Part shown: positions 25,432-34,087 of the stretch, in pieces
Numbering within the stretch: position 1 is the first letter of the stretch
Layout: every line of letters begins with the position of its first letter
Source of the DNA: Hallerella succinigenes
GTDB lineage: Bacteria; Fibrobacterota; Fibrobacteria; Fibrobacterales; Fibrobacteraceae
Direction of reading: 5' to 3'
DNA length: 64,000 nt
Assembly (NCBI RefSeq): GCF_002797675.1
Contig: NZ_PGEX01000001.1
Coordinates: 2,232,001 to 2,296,000, forward strand
Notes under the pieces: generated by a model
The model's database searches: none
What the model was told of the DNA's origin: nothing
The model's input: the letters and a program-made list of their open reading frames with translations, nothing else
Made by a program: the position numbers and the translations under genes

Positions 25432-26994
25432 ATGAACGAACAACTCGACAACATGGCTGATTACGAAGCCAAACATATCATCGCCAGCAACGCAGATCAC
25501 AAGGCGAAGATTAAGATCGTGGGTGTCGGTGGAGCCGGCGGAAACGCCGTGAACCGTATGGTCAGCATGAACATCAAGGATGCCGAATTTATCGCCATCA
25601 ACACAGATGCTCTTGCTCTTGACAACAATCTTGCCGATGAAAAGATCGCCATTGGCCAGAAGACTACCAAGAAGCTCGGCGCTGGCGCAAAGCCGGAAGT
25701 CGGTCGTCAGGCTTTGATGGAAGACAAGGAAACGGTGGAACACAAGCTCGAAGGCGCGGACATGGTATTCATCTCTGCTGGTATGGGTGGTGGTACCGGT
25801 ACGGGCGCAGCTCCTGTTGTTGCGGAAATCGCTCATAAGCTCGGTATTTTGACTGTCGCTGTGGTGACGATGCCGTTCAAGTGGGAAGGTCCGATCCGTC
25901 GTCGTAATGCGGAAAAGGGTCTTGCCGCTTTGCGTCAGGCTGTGGATTCGATCATCGTGATCAACAACCAGCGTATCATGGAAGTGATCGAAAAGAACAC
26001 CCCGATGAAGGACGCATTCCTCAAGGTGGACGAAGTTCTTGGCAATGCTGTCCGCAGCATTTGCGATATTATGTTTATCCACGGTACGATCAACGTCGAC
26101 TTTAACGATGCTCGCACGATTATGCAGAACGGCGGTTCCGCTCTCATGGGTACGGGTGTCGCTTCGGGCGAAGGTCGTACTTTGAAGGCTGCTCAGGAAG
26201 CTATCGCTTGCCCGCTCCTCGACAACGTCAAGGTCTGCGGTGCATCGGGCGCTCTCATCAATGTCGCTCATGGTGAAAACTTCTCCATGTTCGAATACAA
26301 CGAAGCCTTGGAATTCCTTTACGAACAGATCGGTGAAGAAAACGTTCCGAACATCGTCGCTGGTGACGTGACGATTCCGGAACTCGGTGACCGCGTAAGC
26401 ATTACCGTGATTGCAACCGGTTTTGAAAAGAACAACGAAGAAGACGCTCCGTTCGAAGCTCCGGCAGCAAAGGCTACCGCTCCGAAGGCAAGCGCTCCGC
26501 ACGTGGAACAGTCGATTGAACGTCCGACCATCGACTGGGCAAAGGCGGCTCAGATGCCTGTGGAAGAATCCGCTCCGGCTGCTCCGGCGCCAGTCGCACA
26601 GGCTCCGGTCGCAGAAGCTCCGGTTGCACAGGCCCCGGCTGCAAAGTCTGTCGAAAGCGCTCCGCTCCAGCAGACAATGCAGTTTGAAGCTTCGCCGACG
26701 CAGCGCACCCGCGTGATTCGCCCGGTCGAAGCTCTAATCGCTGAAGAACGTCCGCGCCAGACCGCTCCGATGTTTGCTGATTCCTTCCTCAACCCGGAAT
26801 TCAATGTCCGCCGTCAGGTCGTCGAAGAAGACGTTCCGACGATGGTGATGCCGAAGGTAAATGCAAATCCGCTCCGCACGATGTCGGCTCCGGCTGTGGC
26901 AAAGCAGATGGAAGAACCGATGGCTTCTGCGGAAGAAAATCAGTACGGCATGCCGGCATTCCTCAAGCCGAGCATCTCGGAAGATGAATTCTAA
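25432..26994 (+). CDS. ftsZ: Cell division GTPase FtsZ with long Ala/Pro linker
   Basis: 520 residues from the ATG at 25432, which has AGGGAG upstream; a GTG at 25390 is less likely. The GTP signature GGGTGTG is at 119-125; GVGGAGGNAVNRM is the first phosphate loop. The globular part ends near residue 335. A ~150-residue linker follows, with repeats of Ala-Pro-Val, longer than in typical FtsZ, then a C-terminal peptide YGMPAFLKP for FtsA binding and an acidic DEF end. Last gene of the dcw operon. Confidence 0.97.
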   Translation: MNEQLDNMADYEAKHIIASNADHKAKIKIVGVGGAGGNAVNRMVSMNIKDAEFIAINTDALALDNNLADEKIAIGQKTTKKLGAGAKPEVGRQALMEDKETVEHKLEGADMVFISAGMGGGTGTGAAPVVAEIAHKLGILTVAVVTMPFKWEGPIRRRNAEKGLAALRQAVDSIIVINNQRIMEVIEKNTPMKDAFLKVDEVLGNAVRSICDIMFIHGTINVDFNDARTIMQNGGSALMGTGVASGEGRTLKAAQEAIACPLLDNVKVCGASGALINVAHGENFSMFEYNEALEFLYEQIGEENVPNIVAGDVTIPELGDRVSITVIATGFEKNNEEDAPFEAPAAKATAPKASAPHVEQSIERPTIDWAKAAQMPVEESAPAAPAPVAQAPVAEAPVAQAPAAKSVESAPLQQTMQFEASPTQRTRVIRPVEALIAEERPRQTAPMFADSFLNPEFNVRRQVVEEDVPTMVMPKVNANPLRTMSAPAVAKQMEEPMASAEENQYGMPAFLKPSISEDEF

Positions 26995-27021
26995 TTCGTA
27001 AAAAGTCTCCACAACAACAAA

Positions 27022-27057
27022 GGCTGACGTGGTATCCCTGCTGCGTCAGTCTTTTTT
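27022..27057 (+). terminator. Terminator of the dcw operon
   Basis: An 8-bp stem (27022-27029 with 27044-27051, one G-U) with a 14-nt loop is followed by six T, 28 bp after the ftsZ stop. Confidence 0.85.
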
Positions 27058-27075
27058 ATGCTCTTTTCATGACAT

Positions 27076-27102
27076 AAAAAAGCCCGTTCTCAAAGAACGG
27101 GC
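27076..27102 (-). terminator. Terminator of yicC
   Basis: A 9-bp GC-rich stem (GCCCGTTCT arm, 27082-27090 with 27094-27102, loop of three) is followed on the minus strand by a T run, just downstream of yicC. Confidence 0.85.
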
Positions 27103-27124
27103 GAATCCTGCAAAAGACTGAAAT

Positions 27125-28003
27125 TTATTCGATGTTCATCGTTTGTTCTCGGATCGTTTCCACACTGTCCTTTAAGCGGATAGCGTGAGCGGCGATCTTT
27201 GCACTTTGACATTTGGTGGCGAGGGTATTTGCTTCGCGGCTCATTTCTTGCAAAATGAAGGTGAGCTTTTTACCCTGGTTTGCACCTTGTTCGAGCGTCG
27301 AAAGGAACAGCTTGTTGTGACTCTTGAATCGGGTGATTTCTTCGTTGATGTCCAAGCGATCGGCGATGATGCTTGCTTCCTGCGTCACACGGATCGGGTC
27401 GAGACCCGCTTCACCGACGAGCTTGTGCAAACGTTCTTCGAACTTCTGCTTCCATTCCACGATGCGTTCTGGGTCGAGCACCTTGATTTCGTCGAGAATC
27501 TTGTCCATTTCCTGAACGCGGGCTTCGAGATCTTTTTTCAGATTCAAGCCTTCTTTTTCACGCATTTGGACAAGAGCCTTCAAAGCGCGGTCGAGAGAAG
27601 CTTTGATTTTGCCTTCCGTTTCCTTCTGGTTTTCTTCACTTTCGTAAACGAGGACGTTCGGAAGGGAAAGCACCTGTTCCAAAGTCGGTTCGCCGTTCAA
27701 GCCGTACGTCGTCTTGATGTCTTTCGCAATTTTCAGGTAGGATTCGACAGCTTCGGTCGAATACCCCGTCGGGATCGAGCCTTCTTCGCCGTCGCCGAGG
27801 GTTACGGTTAAATTGACGGAACCGCGGGCAAGGAATTTTTTGACTTCTTCCTTCAGGGTGAATTCCAAATAAGAGAATGTTTTGGGGAGATGGCAGGAAA
27901 TTTCAAGGAAGCGGTTGTTCACAGAACGCACTTCGACAGTGCACTGCGTTCCGCGTAGCTTGAATTCATCCTTACCGTATCCGGTCATCGATATAATAGC
28001 CAT
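27125..28003 (-). CDS. yicC: YicC-family endoribonuclease
   Basis: A 292-residue protein. The N-terminus ISMTGYGKDEF and VEVRSVNNRFLEI and the C-terminus with GKKLTFILQEMSREANTLATK are hallmarks of YicC (YicC_N and DUF1732). E. coli YicC is reported to act in RNA turnover. Length is normal for the family. It follows the metX-metW gene by 18 bp on the same strand, with a terminator after it. Confidence 0.93.
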   Translation of the reverse strand: MAIISMTGYGKDEFKLRGTQCTVEVRSVNNRFLEISCHLPKTFSYLEFTLKEEVKKFLARGSVNLTVTLGDGEEGSIPTGYSTEAVESYLKIAKDIKTTYGLNGEPTLEQVLSLPNVLVYESEENQKETEGKIKASLDRALKALVQMREKEGLNLKKDLEARVQEMDKILDEIKVLDPERIVEWKQKFEERLHKLVGEAGLDPIRVTQEASIIADRLDINEEITRFKSHNKLFLSTLEQGANQGKKLTFILQEMSREANTLATKCQSAKIAAHAIRLKDSVETIREQTMNIE

Positions 28004-28021
28004 ACGGCAAATATATCTTAA

Positions 28022-29797
28022 TCAAGCCTTTTTGACCATTGCCACGACGCGTTCTGTACCCAAGTTGACGAGCCCGAGCTTTGTCAGGACTTTGCTTAGG
28101 CCGTGTTCGTTCAAGGAAATGATCTTTTCGATTTCCAAATGTTCCGCTTCGGTAAGGCGCACAAAGTCCCGGTAGGTGAAACAGTGGATGTTCGGAGTCT
28201 CGTACCATTCGTACGGGAATTCCGGAGACTTCGGCATGCGACCGTGATAGCAGAGTGCCCAGCGCATTTCCCAGGAACCGAAGTTCGGGAATGTAATGAT
28301 CGCATGCTTTGCAATGCGCATAATTTCGCGGAGCATAAGTCTCTGGTTGCGCACTTCCGGCAGGGTACGGTTGAACACCGCGTAATCGAAGCTGTTGTCC
28401 GCAAAGGATTCGAGAGTCTTTAAGCTCAGCTTCTTTTCGATTACAGGCACATCGCGTTCGATGCAACCGAGAATGTTCGTAAAGTTCTTTTCAACGCCGA
28501 CGCCTGTTACCTTCTTCTTGTTCCAGAGCGTGTCGATCAAAAGGCCGTCGCCTGCACCAAGGTCCAAAATCCGAGCGCCTGCAGGGATCATCGAGTCGAT
28601 GATCGAAATGTCCTTGTGGCTGTGGAACGCCGGAGTTCCGGTCGTTTTCACTTCGCCCAAATGACCGCCGAGGAATCTGGAAACCGCCATGCCGAGCGCG
28701 CCGCATTCAATCAGGAATCCGTCGTGTCCGAATTGGGTATCGAGTTCAAGGCTTGTCACGACCTTGCCGTCGTTCAAAAGAGCTTCGGTAATCTGACGGG
28801 ACTGATCGGGAGGGAACAGCCAGTCGGTCGAAAGGTTTACGTTGAGGAAGGTTGCCTTCACATTTTTAAAGGCATTTTCAAGCGAGCCGTATTCCGTCGC
28901 CAGATCAAAGGTGTCCGTCGCATGGGCAATGTGCAAATAGCTGTTTGCATCAAAGCGTTCCACGAACTTGGTGCCCTGATGATCCAGATAGGTTTCAAGA
29001 GAAGATCCCGAATAGAATTTTTCCGGATGTTCAATGCGAATGTCGTTACGCGTAAAGCGGGCTTCCATGCCCTTAGCGGAAAGGTACGTGATGTGGGCGA
29101 GCTTACGTGCGTTGGCGAGGCCTGCGGCTGGAATTTGCTTGTCGTAGTAGTCGCCGTTGTTGTAATTCGGATCCTGCGTAATCGCATCGCGTCCGACGAT
29201 TTCAAAGCCGAGAGCCTGGGCCGAAAATCCTGGAGACGTCGCAATTAAAATAACGCGGTCAATCAGTTCCGGATAGAAAATCGCCCATTTCATTGCCTGG
29301 AAGCCGCCCATGGAGCCGCCGATGACGCAATAGAAGTGACGAATGCCGAGTTCGTCCGCGAGCTGTTTTTGCGCGTGGACCATGTCGCCGATTGTGATCG
29401 TCGGGAATGTGGAACCGTAAGGCATACCGGTGCGCGGATCGATGCTCGCCGGGCCAGTCGTTCCTTTGCATCCGCCGAGAACATTCGAGCAGACGACGAA
29501 ATATTTATCCGTGTCTACCGCCTTTCCGCTTCCAATCAGGGAATCCCACCAACCGACGTGCTTGTCGTCGGGCTTATACCAGCCTGCGACATGCGCATCG
29601 GCCGTCAGCGGGGAACAGACCCAAATCGCATTGGACTTGTCCTCGTTGAGGGTTCCGTAAGTTTCATAACGGACAGAAACCTCAGGGAGGGATTTTCCGC
29701 TTTCCAGAACAAAGCCGTCCTTGCCCAAGGTCAGCTTTTTGTCGTAGAAGGATACGGGTCCGATACTATCTTTATGCAAACATTCGCTCATATGCAT
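28022..29797 (-). CDS. metX: Fused homoserine O-acetyltransferase MetX and MetW
   Basis: A 591-residue two-domain protein. Residues 1 to about 380 are MetX: VCSPLTADAHVAGW, nucleophile Ser in GGSMGGFQAMKW (about 161-172), Asp in STDWLFPP and His in GHDGFL. Residues from about 397 are MetW: ARILDLGAGDGLLIDTLW, FNRTLPEVRNQRLMLREIMRI and FPNFGSWEMRW. MetX acetylates homoserine in methionine synthesis; MetW is usually a separate gene beside metX and needed for its activity. No stop or frameshift separates the parts. Start could be the ATG at 29797 or two codons on. Confidence 0.93.
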   Translation of the reverse strand: MHMSECLHKDSIGPVSFYDKKLTLGKDGFVLESGKSLPEVSVRYETYGTLNEDKSNAIWVCSPLTADAHVAGWYKPDDKHVGWWDSLIGSGKAVDTDKYFVVCSNVLGGCKGTTGPASIDPRTGMPYGSTFPTITIGDMVHAQKQLADELGIRHFYCVIGGSMGGFQAMKWAIFYPELIDRVILIATSPGFSAQALGFEIVGRDAITQDPNYNNGDYYDKQIPAAGLANARKLAHITYLSAKGMEARFTRNDIRIEHPEKFYSGSSLETYLDHQGTKFVERFDANSYLHIAHATDTFDLATEYGSLENAFKNVKATFLNVNLSTDWLFPPDQSRQITEALLNDGKVVTSLELDTQFGHDGFLIECGALGMAVSRFLGGHLGEVKTTGTPAFHSHKDISIIDSMIPAGARILDLGAGDGLLIDTLWNKKKVTGVGVEKNFTNILGCIERDVPVIEKKLSLKTLESFADNSFDYAVFNRTLPEVRNQRLMLREIMRIAKHAIITFPNFGSWEMRWALCYHGRMPKSPEFPYEWYETPNIHCFTYRDFVRLTEAEHLEIEKIISLNEHGLSKVLTKLGLVNLGTERVVAMVKKA

Positions 29798-29926
29798 AAA
29801 TATAGGAAAAGGGCATTTTTTTTAAAGAATGAAACCCAAAATAGAGATGAAAAACCTATCAAAACACTTTTGTTAAAGATTTCTTACGCGAATGAAAACT
29901 TTTATTTAAAAAGTTTTTGTGATTTT

Positions 29927-30022
29927 TTGACTGTATTTTGGAAAAAGTTTATATTAAAGTTACAGAGTTGTTAGGGTTACAGAGGAAGGGAGCAGTCTCG
30001 CACAATCGTGCGAGTTTTTTTT
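29927..30022 (+). ncRNA. Candidate ~60-nt small RNA with own promoter and terminator
   Basis: TTGACT (29927-29932), 17 bp, then TATATT (29950-29955) form a strong promoter. A perfect 7-bp hairpin (29997-30003 with 30008-30014, AATC loop) followed by eight T ends the unit. The expected transcript, about 29962-30022, is too short for a gene and no plus-strand gene follows; both neighbours are on the minus strand. It holds a direct repeat of GTTACAGAG (29959-29967 and 29976-29984) and a purine-rich AGAGGAAGGGAG segment that could bind ribosome-binding sites or mRNA. Confidence 0.65.
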
Positions 30023-30043
30023 CTTTTAGGGGCATTTTTGAAA

Positions 30044-31012
30044 CTAGCGAACGACGAGTGCGGCAAGGGAAAGTTCCAGTCCCATGCGGCTGTCGCAGAT
30101 ACCGTTCTTGATATCGCTGTCGAGTTCGCCCAAGCGTTTAATGACACGGCAAAGCAATTGCGGAGACCAGTTCAACGCTTTGCGCGGTTCGTTCAATTTT
30201 TTTTCGAAGAGCCACGGGTTTGCGCCAAGCGCCGCGGCGATATCCTTTGCGGCCATCTTACGACCGAGCATGGTGCGAATGTGCAGCAAGCGTACTGCGT
30301 AGGCTTCCAATGCGGAAATGATTTGAATGCCTTCTACGCCCGCATCCAAAAGTTCGCGAAGTTTTTTCGTGTAGGCGATAGGATTTCGATCCCCGAAGGA
30401 CTCGCGAATTTCAAAAGCGGCGATTTCACGCTGTGGCGCAATCATTAATTTCGCTTGGTCAAGCGAGATGACTTGGCCTTCCGGATCAAGAAGCAGAATT
30501 TTTTTGAGCTCGGCATCGATTAGAGCCTGGTCCGTTCCCAGTGCGTCGGCAACGTATTCCGCAGCGAGTGCATCTATGCGGCGACCCAGGTCGATTTCGC
30601 AGTGCGAAGTAATCCACTTCGCTATTTCATAGTCGCGCGGGGACTTGCATTCCTTGAAGGTCGCGAAGTCGGCGAGCGATTTGTATAGCTTGCTCGTTTT
30701 GAGAAGCTTTTCAAAATCTAAAAGGAGGTTCGCGTCTGGTTTGGTCTTGAACCAGGACTCGAGGGCTGCGGTATCGTCCGCTTTTAAGCTTTCTGCTTTG
30801 CGGACGACGACCGTCTGTTCGCTCGCAAAGAGCGAACAGGAATCGCAGGCTTCGATGACGGCGTCTGCCACGGAAGGCAGGTTCGAATCGTTTGCAAAGA
30901 GAATCTTGCGGGCGAGAGGGTCGTCCTTGCGGTCTCCCAAAGTTTTTTCGAGGAACTGCCCGATGAGGCGTTCCTTTTCAAAATCACTGTCACCGATCAG
31001 GACGACGATCAT
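30044..31012 (-). CDS. holA: DNA polymerase III delta subunit
   Basis: A 322-residue clamp-loader subunit. The N-terminal IVVLIGDSDFEKERLIGQFL, the central segment with FEIRESFGDRNP and the C-terminal helical collar with GMELSL-like end fit HolA. It opens the beta clamp. It follows greA by 2 bp. Confidence 0.85.
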   Translation of the reverse strand: MIVVLIGDSDFEKERLIGQFLEKTLGDRKDDPLARKILFANDSNLPSVADAVIEACDSCSLFASEQTVVVRKAESLKADDTAALESWFKTKPDANLLLDFEKLLKTSKLYKSLADFATFKECKSPRDYEIAKWITSHCEIDLGRRIDALAAEYVADALGTDQALIDAELKKILLLDPEGQVISLDQAKLMIAPQREIAAFEIRESFGDRNPIAYTKKLRELLDAGVEGIQIISALEAYAVRLLHIRTMLGRKMAAKDIAAALGANPWLFEKKLNEPRKALNWSPQLLCRVIKRLGELDSDIKNGICDSRMGLELSLAALVVR

Positions 31013-31014
31013 GG

Positions 31015-31482
31015 TTACTGCACGTCCAGAACTTCGAAGACGTTCTTGCCCTTCGGGGTGATGACTTCAACGGTGTCGCCCTTCTTCTTGCCAAGGAGAG
31101 CCTTGCCGATCGGGCTTGTAAAGCTGATCTTGCCGTTGATGGCGTCCACGCCTTCCGGCGAGACGATCGTGTAGGTGATTTCGCGGTTGTTCTTCTTATT
31201 GTGAAGTTTGACCGTGGCGCCGAACTTGATTTCGCCGCCCTGGCTTGCGTCATACTTGATAATCACGGCGCGAGCGACGCGGTCTTCCAAGTAGTTGATG
31301 CGGGATTCGATTTCGCCCTGACGGTCCTTGGCCGCATGGTATGCGAAGTTTTCGCTCAAATCGCCCTGTGCACGCGCCTCAGCGATTTCATCGATGATCT
31401 TTGGGCGTTCTACTTTTTTTAAATTTTCCAATTCTTGTTTGAGTTGGTCGTAAGTTTCTTGAGTAACAGGTATATTATCCAT
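31015..31482 (-). CDS. greA: Transcription elongation factor GreA
   Basis: 155 residues from the ATG at 31482; a longer frame to 31518 has no RBS. N-terminal coiled coil with the acidic tip ARAQGDLSENFAYHAAKDRQ (about 36-55) and C-terminal FKBP-like domain with SPIGKALLGKKKGDTVEV. It restarts backtracked RNA polymerase. Cotranscribed with holA. Confidence 0.95.
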   Translation of the reverse strand: MDNIPVTQETYDQLKQELENLKKVERPKIIDEIAEARAQGDLSENFAYHAAKDRQGEIESRINYLEDRVARAVIIKYDASQGGEIKFGATVKLHNKKNNREITYTIVSPEGVDAINGKISFTSPIGKALLGKKKGDTVEVITPKGKNVFEVLDVQ

Positions 31483-31540
31483 GCTCGGAAAGTTATAAAT
31501 TTTCAGTGCCTGCGACAAACGGGCAAAGGAAGTAAGATAT

Positions 31541-32749
31541 ATGTTGACGATGCTGAAAGATGGCGGTGTCTGTTCTCCGAAAGGATTTACCGCTTCTGCT
31601 TACACGGCAGGAATTAAGGCGAGTGGAAAGCCGGATATGGCCCTTCTCAAAAGTGAAAAGGCTGCTCGCTGCTTTGCCGTTTTCACAACGAACAAGGTGA
31701 AGGCCGCTCCGGTCCTTTATGACAAGTCTGTCCTGGAACACGCGCACTTTGCTTCGGCAGTTGTCGTCAATAGCGGTAACGCAAACGCTTGCACGGGTCC
31801 TCAAGGGCTTGCCGACAGCGAACGCACGGCCACACTCGTCGAAGAACAGCTCGGCCTTGCACCGCGCAGCGTGCTCGTTTGCAGCACGGGAGTTATCGGT
31901 CATCTGATGCCGATGGATAAGGTGGAAGCTGCGATTCCGCATTTGGTAAAGGGCCTGCACGCAGGCGCTTCCGATGAATTCGGAACGGCTATCCTCACGA
32001 CCGACCGCGTCAAGAAGTCCCTTGCCGTCGAGATCGAAACATCGATGGGTAAGGTCACGGTGGGCGGTTGCTGCAAGGGCAGTGGCATGATCCATCCGAA
32101 CATGGCGACGATGCTCGCCTTTATCACCACGGACCTTGGGCTTCCGCTTGACTTCTTCGCTGAATTCCGCGCAGACATTTCCGACTCTTTCAACGCGATT
32201 ACCGTCGATGGTGACACAAGCACGAACGACACCTGCATCTTGCTTGCAAACGGCGTTTCGGGCATCAAGTATGAAGATCTTTCCATTAGCGAAAAGAGCG
32301 AATTCCGCGCCGCCTTGATGACGGTGATGAAGGAACTCGCAAAGGACATCGCTCGGGATGGTGAAGGTGCAACGAAGTTCATCGAAATTCGGATTGAAAA
32401 AGCCGAAAGCCATGCGGAAGCTTTAAAGATGGCTCGATTTATCGGTACGAGTAACCTTGCTAAGTGCGCCATGTTCGGCGAAGACCCGAACTGGGGACGT
32501 ATCCTTTCGAGCGCCGGTTCGAGTGGCGTGAATATGGTCGCTGAACAGACGGATCTTTATTTTGGGGACGTGAAGGTTCTTGAAGCGGGCCGTCCGATCG
32601 CCTGCGATCAGAAAAAGCTCGAAGAAGTCGTGAAGCAGAAGGAATACGCAGTGACCGTCGTGCTGAACATCGGTGAAGCAAGCGCCTCTGCATATACCTG
32701 CGATTTAAGCTACGAATACGTGAAGATTAACGCCGAATACACGACCTAA
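31541..32749 (+). CDS. argJ: Bifunctional ornithine/glutamate N-acetyltransferase
   Basis: 402 residues. KGSGMIHPNMATMLAF contains the self-cleavage site before Thr190; NSGNANACTG and the C-terminal DPNWGRI and EYTT end are typical. It recycles the acetyl group in arginine synthesis. Divergent from greA (58 bp between starts). ATG at 31541 or 31550. Confidence 0.96.
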   Translation: MLTMLKDGGVCSPKGFTASAYTAGIKASGKPDMALLKSEKAARCFAVFTTNKVKAAPVLYDKSVLEHAHFASAVVVNSGNANACTGPQGLADSERTATLVEEQLGLAPRSVLVCSTGVIGHLMPMDKVEAAIPHLVKGLHAGASDEFGTAILTTDRVKKSLAVEIETSMGKVTVGGCCKGSGMIHPNMATMLAFITTDLGLPLDFFAEFRADISDSFNAITVDGDTSTNDTCILLANGVSGIKYEDLSISEKSEFRAALMTVMKELAKDIARDGEGATKFIEIRIEKAESHAEALKMARFIGTSNLAKCAMFGEDPNWGRILSSAGSSGVNMVAEQTDLYFGDVKVLEAGRPIACDQKKLEEVVKQKEYAVTVVLNIGEASASAYTCDLSYEYVKINAEYTT

Positions 32750-32771
32750 TCTTTTGTGAATTTCAAAAAGG

Positions 32772-32802
32772 AAATCGTCGGCGCCGGTCGGCGATTTTTC
32801 TT
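32772..32802 (+). terminator. Terminator after argJ
   Basis: A 9-bp stem (32772-32780 with 32789-32797, one G-U) followed by TTCTTTTT, between argJ and the convergent methylthiotransferase gene. Confidence 0.75.
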
Positions 32803-32803
32803 T

Positions 32804-34087
32804 TTAAACGAGAACTTCCGCTAGGAGTGCGAATGTTTCCGCGTCGCGAATTTTTACGTCCAAGGTTTGCCCGATGGGGAAGTTCCCTTGCAACGCCACG
32901 GGTCTGTAAGCGTCGTCTCGGGCGATGGTCGTCCCCGCCCGCATCCCGACCTTTTCGACTGTCACCCGTTCTACTTTTCCGATGCACGAACGGTTGTTCT
33001 CTAAAGCGATCTGCTGAAAAACTTGGGCGAGTTCCGCGGAGCGCGCATAGCGCTCCTCTTTCAGAACTCCGTTCTTCAAGGCGAAGGCAGGTGTGCCTTC
33101 GCGCGGAACGAACCGTGTGATGTTACAAATGGACGGTCGCGTTTCCTTCACCAGTCGAACGCTTTCTTCAAAGTCTTCGCGAGTTTCTCCGGGGAAGGCG
33201 ACGATGATGTCTGTGCCAAGAGTCATTTCGGGGAATCGTGTCCTAAATGCTTTGGCGATTTGCAGATATTCCTTGTGCGTGTGTCTGCGGTTCATCGCTT
33301 TAAGAATGCGGTCGCTGCCGCTTTGTACGGGAATGTGGACGAACTTATACAGGTGCTCGTCTTCGAAGGATTCGAGGAGCGCTTCTAAATAGCGCAGCAC
33401 GTGCCGCGGATTTCCCATGCCCAGGCGAATCTTGTAATCGCCTGGAACGTGAACGATAATTTGTTGCAAAAGTGCGGCGAGATTGGTATGCAGGTCAAAG
33501 CCGTAGCAGCTTGTATCTTGGCCTGTCAAAAAGATTTCTTTTGCACCCGCTTCCACTTTGCGTTGCACACGGCGCACAATCGAATCGGGGGCAGCGCTTT
33601 TCAAAACGCCTTTGACAAGTCGTGTGGAGCAGTAAGAGCAGGCATCAAGACAGCCTTCTTCAATATTCACAAGCCCGATTCCCGCATGGCTTTGCAAGTC
33701 AGGGATTTCTTGTACCTTTGAATTTGTGGCACTTAATTTGTGCGCGAATTCTTGGAAGGCTGCTTCGTTTTTGTGCGCATCTTTAGGCCCAAAACAAAAA
33801 TCCGGAAACAGCTGGACCAAGGCGCGTTTTAAATCATCCGTTGCGCATCCCGTTACCCACACAGGCACATTTTCAAATTGCGAACGAATCTTTTTGGCAA
33901 GCTTTGTCGCACTTGTAATCCCTTTGACTGTACAAGCGTTTAAGACAATTGCATCCGGAGTCTCGGAAGGCATTTCGAATTGAACGGCAAAGCCTTCGCG
34001 GGCAAATCGTTCACCGATTTCTTCGCCGTCTCCAAAATTTGCGGCGCAACCTTCACTTAAGACGGCTACTTTCCGCTGGAGATGCAT
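32804..34087 (-). CDS. Radical SAM tRNA methylthiotransferase (MiaB/MtaB type)
   Basis: 427 residues from the ATG at 34087. N-terminal UPF0004 domain with three Cys (EGCAAN, NACTVKG, TGCATD) for one cluster, radical SAM domain with CLDACSYC (CxxxCxxC) and a C-terminal TRAM-like domain. NACTVKG is closer to the MtaB/CDKAL1 group, which modifies t6A37, than to MiaB. The start overlaps the end of the SpoIID gene by 22 bp. Exact tRNA target not certain. Confidence 0.85.
   Translation of the reverse strand: MHLQRKVAVLSEGCAANFGDGEEIGERFAREGFAVQFEMPSETPDAIVLNACTVKGITSATKLAKKIRSQFENVPVWVTGCATDDLKRALVQLFPDFCFGPKDAHKNEAAFQEFAHKLSATNSKVQEIPDLQSHAGIGLVNIEEGCLDACSYCSTRLVKGVLKSAAPDSIVRRVQRKVEAGAKEIFLTGQDTSCYGFDLHTNLAALLQQIIVHVPGDYKIRLGMGNPRHVLRYLEALLESFEDEHLYKFVHIPVQSGSDRILKAMNRRHTHKEYLQIAKAFRTRFPEMTLGTDIIVAFPGETREDFEESVRLVKETRPSICNITRFVPREGTPAFALKNGVLKEERYARSAELAQVFQQIALENNRSCIGKVERVTVEKVGMRAGTTIARDDAYRPVALQGNFPIGQTLDVKIRDAETFALLAEVLV

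Noticed and set aside
29798-29926. SAM riboswitch before metX-metW
   Set aside because: No SAM aptamer core or terminator is seen on the minus strand here.
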